Source: Halopseudomonas salegens (GTDB lineage Bacteria; Pseudomonadota; Gammaproteobacteria; Pseudomonadales; Pseudomonadaceae). Taken from it: 64,000 nucleotides of DNA. Shown piece by piece: positions 31,379 through 41,583 of the stretch (position 1 is its first letter; the number at the start of each line of letters is the position of its first letter). Both the position numbers and the translations under genes were made by a program. The notes under the pieces were generated by a model that made no database searches, was not told the DNA's origin, and worked only from the letters and a program-made list of their open reading frames with translations. The stretch lies in NCBI RefSeq assembly GCF_900105655.1, contig NZ_LT629787.1, positions 1,550,001 through 1,614,000 of the forward strand. The letters are read 5' to 3'.

Positions 31379-32923
31379 TTAAAGCTGACTTTCAATGGGC
31401 AGCCAGCCGATCATCCAGGTGATGAGGCGCCGCGCAACGCCAGTACCGGGTTCGCGCTGCCAGGCTACGTCGTCTGCCAGCCACTGCAGATCGCCCTGCT
31501 CGTCCAGCACGACCTGCCAGGCATAATCATTGTCCGTCCAGCGCTCGAACAAACTCCCCATGTACTCGGCCATGCCAGGATGCTCGATGAGTACGCCAGC
31601 CTCGGTATTCAGGCTGACCGAACGCGGATCCAGGTTCAATGAACCGATAAATACCGTGTGCCGATCAAAAATGAATTTTTTCGCGTGCAGGCTGGCCAGC
31701 GAGTCACTGACAAAGGCGTTGACGCGTTCATTTTGCGCTGCCAGAGGGCGCAGCTCCCATAGCTCCATCCCCGCTGCCAGCAGTGGTTTGCGATAAGGGG
31801 CATAGCCGCTGTGCACTGCCAGCACATCGGTACTGGCCAATGAGTTGGTCAGCACGGCAACCCGTACTCCGCGATCCAGCAGGTGGGTCAAGGCGACCTG
31901 CCCGCGTTCACCGGGCACCAGATAGGCACTCATGATCAAGAGCTCATGCTCTATCTCACCGGTGTGCCGGGCAAGGCTGCGGCTGAGGAAGGGCTCGCCG
32001 GCCAAGTCACTGTGTGCATCGGCTTTGGCTGGCGGATCGTACAACCAGGTAGCCGGACCGTTGTACCAGGCCAGGCGACCATCCTGAAAAGCCTGGATGA
32101 AACTGGAGCCGGCTACCGCTTCCATCAGCGTGCCCTGAGCAGCTTCGCGACGCGCTGCCAGCAGTTGTTCCCGCAGTGCAGCCAAGGCCTGATCATTACT
32201 GCGTGGCAGTATCTTGCTCACTGGCTGAGCCAGATCATGGTTCCAGAACAGGTCGAAACTGGCCCCGGCTTCCTGGGCAATCGGCCCCAGACCAATGATG
32301 TCGATATCCTGAAAGTCCATCGGGCTGAGCGCATAGTATTCATCACCCACATTGCGCCCGCCGGTAATCATGGCCACGCCATCTACCAGCAACAACTTGT
32401 TGTGCATGCGGTAGTTGATGCGTCCGAATTCAAACACCTTGCTGAGCATGCGCAAATGGCGCAGCTGCAAAGGATTGAACAGACGCACGTCGATATTGGG
32501 ATGCCAGTCCAGGCTGCCGAGATCTGTATCGCTCAGGCTATTGCCGATGTCATCGATCAGCAAGCGTACCCGTACACCGCGGTCCGCCGCCTGCAACAGG
32601 TGGGCAGCAACCAGTTTGCCGGTGGTGTCATCAGCGTAGATATAGGTTTGCAGGTCGATGCCGTAGCGCGCCTGGTCAATCAGGTACAGGCGAGCGGCCA
32701 GCGCGTCATTGCCTTCATACAGGGGGTTGAATGCCGACCAGTCATTCGGGTCGACCAAGCGGTCATTGACGTAGCGAACCAGTGGAGAGGATTCATCGGC
32801 TGGCAGGACGTGGCTTGAGGGCAATTCATGTTGCGGTAAATGCGTAGCGCAGCCGGCGAACAGGCTGGAAAGCAAGGCCAGACATAATACGCGCGTGATG
32901 GACAACCCGAATCTCCCTTTCAT
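31379..32923 (-). CDS. Phospholipase D-family lipoprotein (ClsC-like)
   Basis: The 514-residue protein begins with a lipoprotein signal (LFAGC). It has two HKD motifs, RMHNKLLLVDG with GGRNVGDEYY and SLHAKKFIFDR with GSLNLDPRS. The GRNVGDEYY type of first motif is characteristic of ClsC/YmdC-like enzymes, which make cardiolipin from phosphatidylglycerol and phosphatidylethanolamine. It is convergent with cls, seven bases apart, giving two related enzymes back to back. The lipoprotein anchor suggests a membrane-bound periplasmic enzyme. Confidence 0.88.
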   Translation of the reverse strand: MKGRFGLSITRVLCLALLSSLFAGCATHLPQHELPSSHVLPADESSPLVRYVNDRLVDPNDWSAFNPLYEGNDALAARLYLIDQARYGIDLQTYIYADDTTGKLVAAHLLQAADRGVRVRLLIDDIGNSLSDTDLGSLDWHPNIDVRLFNPLQLRHLRMLSKVFEFGRINYRMHNKLLLVDGVAMITGGRNVGDEYYALSPMDFQDIDIIGLGPIAQEAGASFDLFWNHDLAQPVSKILPRSNDQALAALREQLLAARREAAQGTLMEAVAGSSFIQAFQDGRLAWYNGPATWLYDPPAKADAHSDLAGEPFLSRSLARHTGEIEHELLIMSAYLVPGERGQVALTHLLDRGVRVAVLTNSLASTDVLAVHSGYAPYRKPLLAAGMELWELRPLAAQNERVNAFVSDSLASLHAKKFIFDRHTVFIGSLNLDPRSVSLNTEAGVLIEHPGMAEYMGSLFERWTDNDYAWQVVLDEQGDLQWLADDVAWQREPGTGVARRLITWMIGWLPIESQL

Positions 32924-32991
32924 CCGGGATCGATACGATCCCGACGGACCCAGTCTAGCAGACCCGCCGGGGTATCGGCATCAGCTTGACC

Positions 32992-35595
32992 TCAGCGCTC
33001 GGTTACTACCAGCTGGTACTCGCTGGTATTGCCGCCGCGATGGGTCACCACATAACCCTGGTGGGTGGGGACAAACCCCTGGGTCAGTGCTGCGCTGTAG
33101 AGTTGTCGCCAGGCCACTTCAACCGACTGTTCGGTTGGATTGAAGACCAGTCTCAAGACTTGCTGCTCCGGCATCTTGTGCAGGTTGAAGCCCGGGGCGT
33201 TACCGATTTCATTGATGATCGGGAAACCGGCTTCAAACACCAGTTTGTCTTCTCTATTGGCGCGCAAATCAGGGAAATAGATCTGGAACTGGCCATCGGT
33301 ACGCGCGCTCAAGCGCGACGTGAGAATACGGACCAGGGTTGTTGCGTGGCCGGTCATGGATCGCCGCATGCGCCGGGGAGACATTTCCAGAGAACGGGTA
33401 AACAGCGTCATCGGCTCGCGGGTACGCAAGGTGATTGCATAGTCCACACCGTCTTCCCGAACCACCAGCTCTTCCCCGGCATGCAGGTTGGCTGCGGCCT
33501 GACGGGTGATCGGCAGTGGCTCGAAACTTTGCGCACAAAGTCCGGATTTAAGCTCGCTGCGCTGCTGGCTGTCCAGGCGCTGATTGCCGTCCAGCGTCTG
33601 ACACACTTGCCGACTGTAGCCGCTCCAGGCCTGTTTCGCTGCATCGGCATCCAACAGCAAGCGAATGACCTCCTGGTCGGCTTGTTGGGCTGCCAGCAGC
33701 AAAGCGGTTTGTCGGCCGGTGTAGGCCTGTTCACGCTCGGGACCACCGACTCCGGCATCGGCAACCTGCCGGGTTTGCGCATGCACATCCGCACCTGCCT
33801 GCAGCAATCGACGCACTGATTCCGGCTGATTGGCGGCCGCTGCATTCATCAATGCGGTGCGCCCCCAGCGGTTGCCGTGATTGACCGGAAAGCCGCGACG
33901 CAGCAGCAGATCGAGTGTTTCCGGCTGATAGACGGCAGCCATCAGGGCGCTGTCATCTTCAGCCGCCAGGCCACGACGTTCACGCCCGTAGGTATCGGTT
34001 TCGTAGTCGATAAAGTCGTTGACCACGTTCAGCGGCGCCTGGTTGAGTACCACGCTGTGCAGCGTGGCAAAGTTGCGTCCTTGCTCCAGGCTACCCGCAG
34101 CCGGTGCCATGGCAAAGCGCGGTCGATAATTGCCAAAGGGTGGCAACGGCGCTTCCGGCAGCGATTCCGGAGCTTGCAGGTTTTCCAGGGCGCGGGCAAA
34201 GGTTTCATGGAACAGCAAGTCAGCAGCGCGCTCCGCTTCGCTGGCGCCCATGCCCTGATCGGCAAACATCACTTTCAGCTCCTGGTGCGCCGGCTGCAAC
34301 ATGGGCATCAGGCGGCGATAGAATGCCTTGTTGTTGATGTTGCGTTCCGACCATTGGAACAAGGCTTCCAGCGCAGCATCCTGGCGCTGTCGGATGGCCG
34401 CTTCCCGGCCATAACGCTGCCAGTCATCAGCCCCCAGCAAGGGCAGATTGAGCAGGGTCCATTGGTGTTCTTGCCACAGCTGGTGATTATCGCGCCGCTC
34501 GTGCTGGGCAAAGGCGCCCAGCGGCTGACCGCGCAACTCATCCAGCGCCGTTTGCAGCTCGGTATAGACCGGCAGACCGTCAAGGGTGTTGTAACGCGGA
34601 GGGGTCAGGTAGGTGCGCATCAGGCATTGCGGCACAAGGTCACGCCCCTGCAGGCGATAGACACCGGCAAAAGCCGACTCCCCCCGTGCTGCCGGCGAGT
34701 AAAAGCCCCAGGTTTCGTTGACCAGAAGCAGCGTTTGCCCTTGCCACTCGAAGAGCTCGAGGCGGCCGTAATCGCCGGTTTGCGATGAGGACGCATGGGC
34801 CCGGCCACCGTAATTGGGCAAGGTTGCTACCCAGCTCGGCAGGTCGCTGTCATCAAAAATCAGTATGTCATTCAACGTCAGCCCACGGCTGCGGACCTGG
34901 TAACCTGCCATCAACCCCGGGGTGTAGCGGTCGACCTCATAGTAGCGCCCTTCCCGTTCAAGTCGCTGAACCGGGCCATCGCTGGACGCCAGCAAGCGCG
35001 CACCGGGAATCTGCTCGGCATCGGGCATGCCCTGCTCGCGCAATTGCTGGTTGAGATTCTTTTGCAGTGGTTCGCACAGGGCATCGTCCCGGCTCTCTGC
35101 CATGCGGTATTCGGCATAACTGGCCATGGCATGTTGTGTCTGCCCGCCTTTTGCCTGGGCTTCAGGCCAGCCCTGCAATTGCCCCAACCGGCGCTGATAC
35201 TGCATGCTGAGGCAGGCTTGCGCTTGTGGATCACCGCTGATGCGCGTGTCGGTTTCCTGAGCAATCGAGCAGACGTTGCCGAGGCTGGTACTCCATAGCC
35301 GCTGATTGCTGTCCAGCAACAAACGGCCAGGCACGTCCAGCGCCAGGCGCAGGTCACGATAGCGTTCCGTGACCTGGCGCTCCAGTTGCGACAGGCTGTC
35401 ACTGGCGCAGATCTGTCGATGTACCGCCGGCAAAGCCCCGGTACAGGCAAAACTGGCCCGGGTCGAAGGCCTGTCCTGCAGTACTCGCGGGCCCGGCTCT
35501 GTGGGCGGCAGCTGAGGTGGCGGCGATGCCGCGCATGCGCTCAGCAGCATGGCGCTGGCCAGCAGGGTCAGGTGATGTCGGTTGGCAGCAAACAT
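32992..35595 (-). CDS. Large lipoprotein with LprI-like and ankyrin domains
   Basis: Starting at ATG 35595 (AGAGG upstream), the protein has 867 residues. It has a lipobox (LLSAC) and then a Cys-containing LprI/DUF1311-type segment (FACTGALPAVHRQICASDSLSQLERQV, LGNVC). A long middle region of unknown fold follows. Ankyrin repeats lie at about 570-680 (DDSALMAAVYQPETLDLLLRRG, GRTALMNAAAANQPESVRRLLQAGADV, QTALLLAAQQADQEVIRLLLDADA). The C-terminal beta-rich part is unknown. It lies 26 bases after tonB in the exbB-exbD-tonB operon. It may be a cell-envelope protein tied to that TonB system; the role is unknown. Confidence 0.75.
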   Translation of the reverse strand: MFAANRHHLTLLASAMLLSACAASPPPQLPPTEPGPRVLQDRPSTRASFACTGALPAVHRQICASDSLSQLERQVTERYRDLRLALDVPGRLLLDSNQRLWSTSLGNVCSIAQETDTRISGDPQAQACLSMQYQRRLGQLQGWPEAQAKGGQTQHAMASYAEYRMAESRDDALCEPLQKNLNQQLREQGMPDAEQIPGARLLASSDGPVQRLEREGRYYEVDRYTPGLMAGYQVRSRGLTLNDILIFDDSDLPSWVATLPNYGGRAHASSSQTGDYGRLELFEWQGQTLLLVNETWGFYSPAARGESAFAGVYRLQGRDLVPQCLMRTYLTPPRYNTLDGLPVYTELQTALDELRGQPLGAFAQHERRDNHQLWQEHQWTLLNLPLLGADDWQRYGREAAIRQRQDAALEALFQWSERNINNKAFYRRLMPMLQPAHQELKVMFADQGMGASEAERAADLLFHETFARALENLQAPESLPEAPLPPFGNYRPRFAMAPAAGSLEQGRNFATLHSVVLNQAPLNVVNDFIDYETDTYGRERRGLAAEDDSALMAAVYQPETLDLLLRRGFPVNHGNRWGRTALMNAAAANQPESVRRLLQAGADVHAQTRQVADAGVGGPEREQAYTGRQTALLLAAQQADQEVIRLLLDADAAKQAWSGYSRQVCQTLDGNQRLDSQQRSELKSGLCAQSFEPLPITRQAAANLHAGEELVVREDGVDYAITLRTREPMTLFTRSLEMSPRRMRRSMTGHATTLVRILTSRLSARTDGQFQIYFPDLRANREDKLVFEAGFPIINEIGNAPGFNLHKMPEQQVLRLVFNPTEQSVEVAWRQLYSAALTQGFVPTHQGYVVTHRGGNTSEYQLVVTER

Positions 35596-35621
35596 GGCGT
35601 ACCTCTGTAGTGAGCTGAGAA

Positions 35622-36355
<734 letters not shown>

Positions 36356-36356
<1 letters not shown>

Positions 36357-36790
36357 CAGAACTCCTGATCTTCCGTGGCAACCAGACTGATCCGGGTATA
36401 ACCCGCCCGTTGCAAGGTATTCATTACCCGCATCAGGGTGCCGTAATCAATCGCCTGGTCGCCACGCAAGTACATGCGGGTTTCCGGGTTGCCGTTGGTG
36501 AATGCGTGTACGCGGTTGGTCAGTGCAGCCAACTCGACCGGGTCTTCCTGAACGAACAATTGCCCGTCTGCCTGTACGCTGATATATACCGGATCAGTCG
36601 GCGGCGGCGAAGTGGTGGCGCTGTTGCTGGGCAAATCAACCGGGATGTCGACTGTGGCCAGTGGTGCTGCCACCATGAAAATGATCAGCAGCACCAGCAT
36701 TACATCAACGAAAGGCGTGATGTTCATCTCCGCATTCTGCTGGTAATTGTGCCGCTTGACCGAGGGGCCTGAATTGAACTGGATACCCAT
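36356..36790 (-). CDS. exbD: ExbD, TonB-system proton channel subunit
   Basis: The 144-residue protein has a short cytoplasmic N-terminus, one membrane helix (about 23-43) with the essential Asp in [18 protein letters not shown], and a periplasmic domain ([48 protein letters not shown]). It forms the proton channel with ExbB. It lies between exbB (two bases) and tonB (one-base overlap). Confidence 0.94.
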
Positions 36791-36792
36791 GT

Positions 36793-37671
36793 TCAGCGTG
36801 CCTCGTCGATTTGCCGCGAGACATTGGCGATCATCTCGGCGGTAAAGTTGTCCAGTGCGCCGACGAAGCCATTGATGTCACGGGCGAACTTGTTGAAGAT
36901 CATTACCGCCGGAATGGCCGCAAACAGACCCAGGGCGGTAGCCAGCAAGGCTTCGGCAATCCCCGGCGCAACAACCGCCAGGCTGGCTGATTGCATGGTG
37001 GCAATGTTGGCGAAGCTGTTCATGATGCCCCAGACGGTACCGAACAGGCCGATAAAGGGTGCGGTCGCACCAATGGTGGCCAGCACACCCATCATGCTGC
37101 CCAACCGGGCCAGATCCCGTTCCTGCACGATACTCGCGCTCAGTGACATGCGCTGCAGCAAGCGGTTGACCTTGTCACCATCCTGCAGGTCACCCTGGTG
37201 GCGGCGGTAATGCGACAGTTCAGACTGAGATACCTGCCACATCCGTCCCATGGCGCTTTTAGTGGCCTGGCTGTCCAGGTCATCATCGGATGCTCTGAAC
37301 GCCTTGAGAAAAACTTGGTTGGCCCGTTTAGCCCGGGCAAACAACCAGAGCTTTTCAAACAGGATTGCCCAGGTCAGTAGCGAGCAGAAAACCAGGAATA
37401 TCATTACTGACTTCACTACCAGATCAGCCTGGGTATACATTTCGCGTACCCCGAACCGCTCGTGCGCCTCGGCCATATTGGCCTCGGCCGCCACCGGTTC
37501 TTGCTGAGGCAGCGGTGTATTCAGGCTGGGCGCAGCCTGATCGAGCGCTTCGGTATCGGCCAGGACCAGGCCGGTGGAAAGCCCGGCCATAGACAGCAGC
37601 AAGACCAGGGCCAGCAAGCGCAAGCGCGCCAGACGACGCAGAAATACAGACGACAAGGGGCTGATAAACAT
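36793..37671 (-). CDS. exbB: ExbB (MotA/TolQ/ExbB family) with signal-like N-terminus
   Basis: Starting at ATG 37671 (GGAG upstream), it has 292 residues. An N-terminal hydrophobic segment is followed by a periplasmic stretch, then helices at about 85-105, 200-225 and 240-262 with the family motifs LATIGATAPFIGLFGTVWGIMNSF and APGIAEALLATALGLFAAIPAVMIFN. The extra N-terminal region is typical of pseudomonad ExbB. It is the first gene of the exbB-exbD-tonB-LprI/ankyrin operon. Confidence 0.93.
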   Translation of the reverse strand: MFISPLSSVFLRRLARLRLLALVLLLSMAGLSTGLVLADTEALDQAAPSLNTPLPQQEPVAAEANMAEAHERFGVREMYTQADLVVKSVMIFLVFCSLLTWAILFEKLWLFARAKRANQVFLKAFRASDDDLDSQATKSAMGRMWQVSQSELSHYRRHQGDLQDGDKVNRLLQRMSLSASIVQERDLARLGSMMGVLATIGATAPFIGLFGTVWGIMNSFANIATMQSASLAVVAPGIAEALLATALGLFAAIPAVMIFNKFARDINGFVGALDNFTAEMIANVSRQIDEAR

Positions 37672-37687
37672 GTACAGGACTCCAGGG

Positions 37688-38014
37688 TTATTGGCTGCCG
37701 GACTCATCCAGTGAATCCAGTTCGCTGACGTTCAACAGGGAATGTAAACAGGTAACGTAGTTGGCAAAGGCAGTTCGACCACGGCCACTCAGGCAAACCC
37801 GGGTGCGCGGCTTCTTGCCCACGAAATCTTTTTTCACCCGCACATAATCCGCCCCTTCCAGGGTGCTCAGATGTGCGCCGAGGTTGCCGTCGGTGGTTTT
37901 CACGATGGCTTTCAGGGCAACGAATTCAAGCCATTGGCCGGTTGGCATAGTATTCAGCGCGGCCATGATTTTCAGCCGCACCGGTTGGTGGATAATCTCG
38001 TTGGGCGTTTGCAT
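37688..38014 (-). CDS. Winged-helix transcriptional regulator
   Basis: Starting at ATG 38014, the product has 108 residues. A winged-helix domain (IIHQPVRLKIMAALNTMPTGQWLEFVALKAIVKTTDGNLGAHLSTLEGADYV) with the wing KKDFVGKKPRTRVCLSGRG matches ArsR/MarR-like DUF-type regulators. These are often encoded with a partner membrane protein, as here with the gene at 38017, two bases upstream. It may control the adjacent exbB operon or its own pair; that is a guess from position. Confidence 0.8.
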   Translation of the reverse strand: MQTPNEIIHQPVRLKIMAALNTMPTGQWLEFVALKAIVKTTDGNLGAHLSTLEGADYVRVKKDFVGKKPRTRVCLSGRGRTAFANYVTCLHSLLNVSELDSLDESGSQ

Positions 38015-38016
38015 AG

Positions 38017-38565
38017 TCAGTAGCGCCGCAACCAGAGGCCAAACAGCATCAGCCCGCCGCCGAAGGCCAGTGACATCCACCACCAGAACCAGGCTTGCAG
38101 CAACAGATGAGCAATCAGGCAGACCAGAATAAGCGTGGCACCAAGAAAGATATAACGAGGGCGGACCTGGGCACCGCGGATAAGATACAGGCAACCGATA
38201 AACAGAGGCCCTGCAAGCGCGCCTTGAGTCGGCGGCAAGGGAAAATAGAAGAAGTGGATCAGACACACGAACAAAAGAATGCTGCCAATCACCAGCAAAT
38301 ATCGCCAGACGATGCCGGGGATGACATCCTTGCTGCCCCGTGCCAGCCAGAGGCCTGTCAGGATGCCGAAGGTAAGCACACCGAGCCAGGACAGCAGAAT
38401 ATACTCAGGTACAAGCGCGCTCAGCGCGTAGCCAATGACATGGACAAATCCCCATAACACCAGTTGATGCGACTCTGCCTGATAGTCCTGAAAGCCGGCT
38501 ACACGCTCTTTGATCAGCTCGATTTCACGCAGTGCTCTGGCTGCTTCTTCCGCATGTTCTGTCAT
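38017..38565 (-). CDS. Inner-membrane protein paired with the regulator
   Basis: Starting at ATG 38565 (AAAGGTAAAGCC upstream), it has 182 residues. A helical cytoplasmic N-terminus (ALREIELIKERVAGFQDYQAE) is followed by about five to six membrane helices. No recognised family. The tight coupling with the winged-helix gene (TGA, two bases, ATG) suggests a small signalling or sensor pair. Confidence 0.75.
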   Translation of the reverse strand: MTEHAEEAARALREIELIKERVAGFQDYQAESHQLVLWGFVHVIGYALSALVPEYILLSWLGVLTFGILTGLWLARGSKDVIPGIVWRYLLVIGSILLFVCLIHFFYFPLPPTQGALAGPLFIGCLYLIRGAQVRPRYIFLGATLILVCLIAHLLLQAWFWWWMSLAFGGGLMLFGLWLRRY

Positions 38566-38750
38566 GGCTTTACCTTTGTTGTTATAGCAAAGCACTCTAT
38601 GTGACAGAGTTTAATGATGCAACCCACCGAGCGGGCTTTTTTACTAACCCGAATGGGTGATGCTTGATAGATTCGCTGAATATGTTACTGACCTGCGCAG
38701 CCAGGCATTGCTATGCGATAATCAGGCAAATACGCTTTCCAGGAGTTTTC

Positions 38751-39170
38751 ATGTCGTCTGCCAAAGGGCGTCAGCGGCGCATTCCTACCGCTGTCAAATT
38801 GGGCTTTATGGGCTTGCTGATAACCATGGTACTGGTTGTTGGCTGGCAAAACCTGCCTCGCGGAGTGGTATCCACGGATCTGGAAGTAATCGGTCAGGGC
38901 AAGCCGGTTCTGGTGCTGACGCGCGACGTGAATTTTGTCGGTGGTGGCGAGGTTATGGAACTCATGGGGCATCTGAGTACCGAAGAACGTGAGCAGGTTG
39001 AAATGCGTGTCGCTCACCTGGGCCAACCGAAAGGCCAGGCATTTGCCCGGCAGTTTTCCACCCGGGATGCTGACCTGGTACTGCTGGATGGTCAGGGGGA
39101 GATGCTCGGTCGGGTTGACCACCCGGAAACGCTGGAACACATTCGTCATTTGCTGCAGCAGCACCTGTAA
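38751..39170 (+). CDS. Membrane-anchored thioredoxin-like protein, unclassified
   Basis: A 139-residue product with a basic N-terminus, one membrane helix (about residues 15-35, LGFMGLLITMVLVVGW) and a periplasmic domain. The domain runs GKPVLVLTRDVNFVGGGEVMELMGHL, ADLVLLDGQGEMLGRVDHPETLEHIRHLLQQ. The last part resembles the end of thioredoxin-like folds, but no CxxC is present. AGGAG precedes the ATG. It lies 16 bases before the serine hydrolase gene, possibly in the same transcript. Function unknown. Confidence 0.7.
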   Translation: MSSAKGRQRRIPTAVKLGFMGLLITMVLVVGWQNLPRGVVSTDLEVIGQGKPVLVLTRDVNFVGGGEVMELMGHLSTEEREQVEMRVAHLGQPKGQAFARQFSTRDADLVLLDGQGEMLGRVDHPETLEHIRHLLQQHL

Positions 39171-39186
39171 CTGAATCGGACAATCA

Positions 39187-40404
39187 ATGACTCAAGCCTC
39201 TGTAACTGCCGGAATGGACTGTCAGCGCCTGGCGCGCATCACGGATTTTCTGCAGCGCGATTATATTGCTCCGGGCCGTCTGCCCGGTACCCTGACCCTG
39301 GTCGCCCGTCGAGGCGAGGTCTGCTATCTGGAGGCTCAAGGGCTGCGCGATATCGAACGGCAACAGCCGATGACCCGGGATACCCTGTTCCGCATCTATT
39401 CGATGACCAAGCCAATCACCTCGATTGCGCTGATGCAGCTGTATGAGCAAGGGCGCTTTCTGCTGGATGATCCGGTACACAAGTACATACCGGCCTGGCG
39501 CAACCTTCAGGTGTACAAGGCGGGTGTCTACCCCGCCTTTATGACCACCCCCTGCCAGCGGCCGATGACCATTCGCGACCTGATGACCCATCAGTCCGGC
39601 CTGACTTACGGATTCATGAACCGTACCAATGTGGATGCGGCATATCGGGAGTTACGTCTGGATGGCAACGCCAACCTGACGCTGGATACCCTGGTCGACG
39701 AGCTGTCCCGCTTGCCGCTGGAGTTCAGCCCCGGCACGGCCTGGAATTATTCGGTATCTACCGATGTGTGCGGTTATCTGGTGCAGCTGTTCAGCGGTAT
39801 GTCGCTTGACGCGTATTTTCAACAGCATATTTTTGCACCGCTGGGCATGCACAGCACCTGGTTCCAGGTGCCACAAGATCAACTGCATCGTTTTGCCGCC
39901 TGCTATGAATACCAACCAGGCGACGGCATGCGGCTGCAGGATGACCCGGCCGACTCGCCCTTTGTTCGCGGTCATGGTTACCTGTCGGGTGGCGGCGGGC
40001 TGGTGTCATGCATTGATGATTATTATCGCTTTGCCCAGGCACTGGCCAATGGCGGTGAACTGGACGGCGCGCGCATCATTGGGCGCAAAACGCTGGAGTT
40101 CATGCGCCTCAATCACTTGCCCGGGCAATGCGACCTGCCCGGCTACAGTGTCGGTGCTTTCAGTGAAACACCCTATGAAGGCACGGGCTTTGGCCTCGGC
40201 TTCTCGGTCAAGCAGGATGTGGCCAAATCCCAGACCATCGGTTCTACGGGTGAATACGGCTGGGGCGGTATGGCCAGTACCAATTTCTTCATTGACCCGG
40301 AAGAAGACCTGCTGATGATTTTCATGACCCAGCTGATTCCCTCGTCCAGCTACCCGATCCGGCAAAATCTGCGAGCAATCATCAACGCGGCTCTGGTGGA
40401 CTGA
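39187..40404 (+). CDS. Serine hydrolase of the beta-lactamase / EstB family
   Basis: The 405-residue protein carries the S-x-x-K motif (SMTK, about residue 78), a Tyr motif (WNYSVSTDV) and a late GW-containing segment ([31 protein letters not shown]). These are the hallmarks of class C beta-lactamase-like esterases such as EstB. There is no signal peptide, so it is probably a cytoplasmic carboxylesterase and not a periplasmic antibiotic-degrading enzyme. The substrate is unknown. galE follows after two bases. Confidence 0.9.
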   Translation: MTQASVTAGMDCQRLARITDFLQRDYIAPGRLPGTLTLVARRGEVCYLEAQGLRDIERQQPMTRDTLFRIYSMTKPITSIALMQLYEQGRFLLDDPVHKYIPAWRNLQVYKAGVYPAFMTTPCQRPMTIRDLMTHQSGLTYGFMNRTNVDAAYRELRLDGNANLTLDTLVDELSRLPLEFSPGTAWNYSVSTDVCGYLVQLFSGMSLDAYFQQHIFAPLGMHSTWFQVPQDQLHRFAACYEYQPGDGMRLQDDPADSPFVRGHGYLSGGGGLVSCIDDYYRFAQALANGGELDGARIIGRKTLEFMRLNHLPGQCDLPGYSVGAFSETPYEGTGFGLGFSVKQDVAKSQTIGSTGEYGWGGMASTNFFIDPEEDLLMIFMTQLIPSSSYPIRQNLRAIINAALVD

Positions 40405-40406
40405 CC

Positions 40407-41438
40407 ATGTCCAGCCAGCCCTGCATTCTGGTAACCGGTGGTGCCGGCTATATTGGCACACACACCTGCATTCAACTGATCGCGGCCGGCTACCGGGTAG
40501 TAGTGCTGGATAATTTCAGCAACAGCTCACCGGAAGCCGTGCGCCGTGTTGAAGGTATTTGCGGTCAGTCGATCGCCCTGGTGGAAGGTGACATCAACGA
40601 TCGCGCCCTCCTCGACCGCTGCTTTGCCGAGCATACGATTGACACGGTGATTCATTTTGCCGGTCTGAAAGCGGTCGGAGAATCTGTCGCCCAGCCGCTG
40701 CGCTACTACCACAACAACGTCAGCGGCACCCTGGTGCTGTGTGAAGCCATGCAGGCTGCCGGCGTGTTCCAGATGGTGTTCAGCTCATCGGCCACGGTGT
40801 ATGGCGACCCTGACAGCCTGCCGATTCGTGAAGACAGCCCGACCCGGGCCACCAACCCCTACGGGCAGACCAAGCTGACCATTGAACAGATCCTGCGTGA
40901 CCTCGGCCATGCAGACAGCCGCTGGAAGGTTGCGCTGCTGCGCTATTTCAACCCGGTTGGTGCCCACAGCAGTGGCTTGATCGGCGAAGATCCGGCGGAC
41001 ATCCCCAATAATCTGATGCCCTTTATCGCCCAGGTAGCTGTTGGCCGCCGCGAAGCCCTGCAGGTTTTTGGCAGTGATTACCCAACCCATGACGGTACCG
41101 GTGTGCGCGACTACATTCATGTCATGGATCTGGCTGACGGCCATGTAAAGGCCCTGCAATGGTTGGCGCACAACAGCGGTGTGGAAGCCTTCAATCTGGG
41201 TACCGGGCAAGGTTATTCGGTACTCGATATGCTGCATGCCTTTGAACGCGCGTGCGGCAAGCCCCTGCCCTATTGCCTCAGCAAGCGCCGCCCCGGGGAT
41301 ATCGCCAGTTGCTATGCCGACCCGGGCCGCGCTCGCGAACAACTGGGTTGGCAAGCCACCCGTGGCATTGATGATATGTGTGCCGATACCTGGCGCTGGC
41401 AGGACAACAATCCGCATGGGTATCGTCAGAGCAGTTGA
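40407..41438 (+). CDS. galE: UDP-glucose 4-epimerase
   Basis: The 343-residue enzyme has the NAD-binding GGAGYIGTHT, the catalytic SSSATVYG (Ser/Thr), and YGQTK (Y-x3-K) in ATNPYGQTKLTIEQIL. Residue order and length match GalE. It interconverts UDP-glucose and UDP-galactose and supplies galactose and related sugars for envelope polysaccharides. It starts two bases after the serine hydrolase stop. Confidence 0.95.
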   Translation: MSSQPCILVTGGAGYIGTHTCIQLIAAGYRVVVLDNFSNSSPEAVRRVEGICGQSIALVEGDINDRALLDRCFAEHTIDTVIHFAGLKAVGESVAQPLRYYHNNVSGTLVLCEAMQAAGVFQMVFSSSATVYGDPDSLPIREDSPTRATNPYGQTKLTIEQILRDLGHADSRWKVALLRYFNPVGAHSSGLIGEDPADIPNNLMPFIAQVAVGRREALQVFGSDYPTHDGTGVRDYIHVMDLADGHVKALQWLAHNSGVEAFNLGTGQGYSVLDMLHAFERACGKPLPYCLSKRRPGDIASCYADPGRAREQLGWQATRGIDDMCADTWRWQDNNPHGYRQSS

Positions 41439-41449
41439 TTGGATTGCCA

Positions 41450-41510
41450 CCTTGCTGTGCTCCTCGCAATGAGGGGGTGGCCCTCATCGCGAGCCCATAG
41501 GGCCTAGCGA
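41450..41510. repeat. REP-like palindromic element
   Basis: The stretch after galE contains GATTGCCACCTTGCTG, CTCCTCGCAATGAGG and a matching CCCTCATCGCGAG, the pattern of the common gamma-proteobacterial intergenic palindromes (ATTGCC...CTCGCAATGA). Only one copy is seen in this window. The following 41511-41583 holds the HMG-CoA lyase leader. Confidence 0.45.
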
Positions 41511-41583
41511 TCCAGTATGCTCTGACACTGACAGGCGCCGGCAGCAGGTGCGGCACTATTGAATTCCGGATATCGAGGCTTTT

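Noticed and set aside
39187..40404. Antibiotic-resistance beta-lactamase
   Set aside because: There is no signal peptide, and the family is the EstB-like esterase branch; resistance cannot be claimed.
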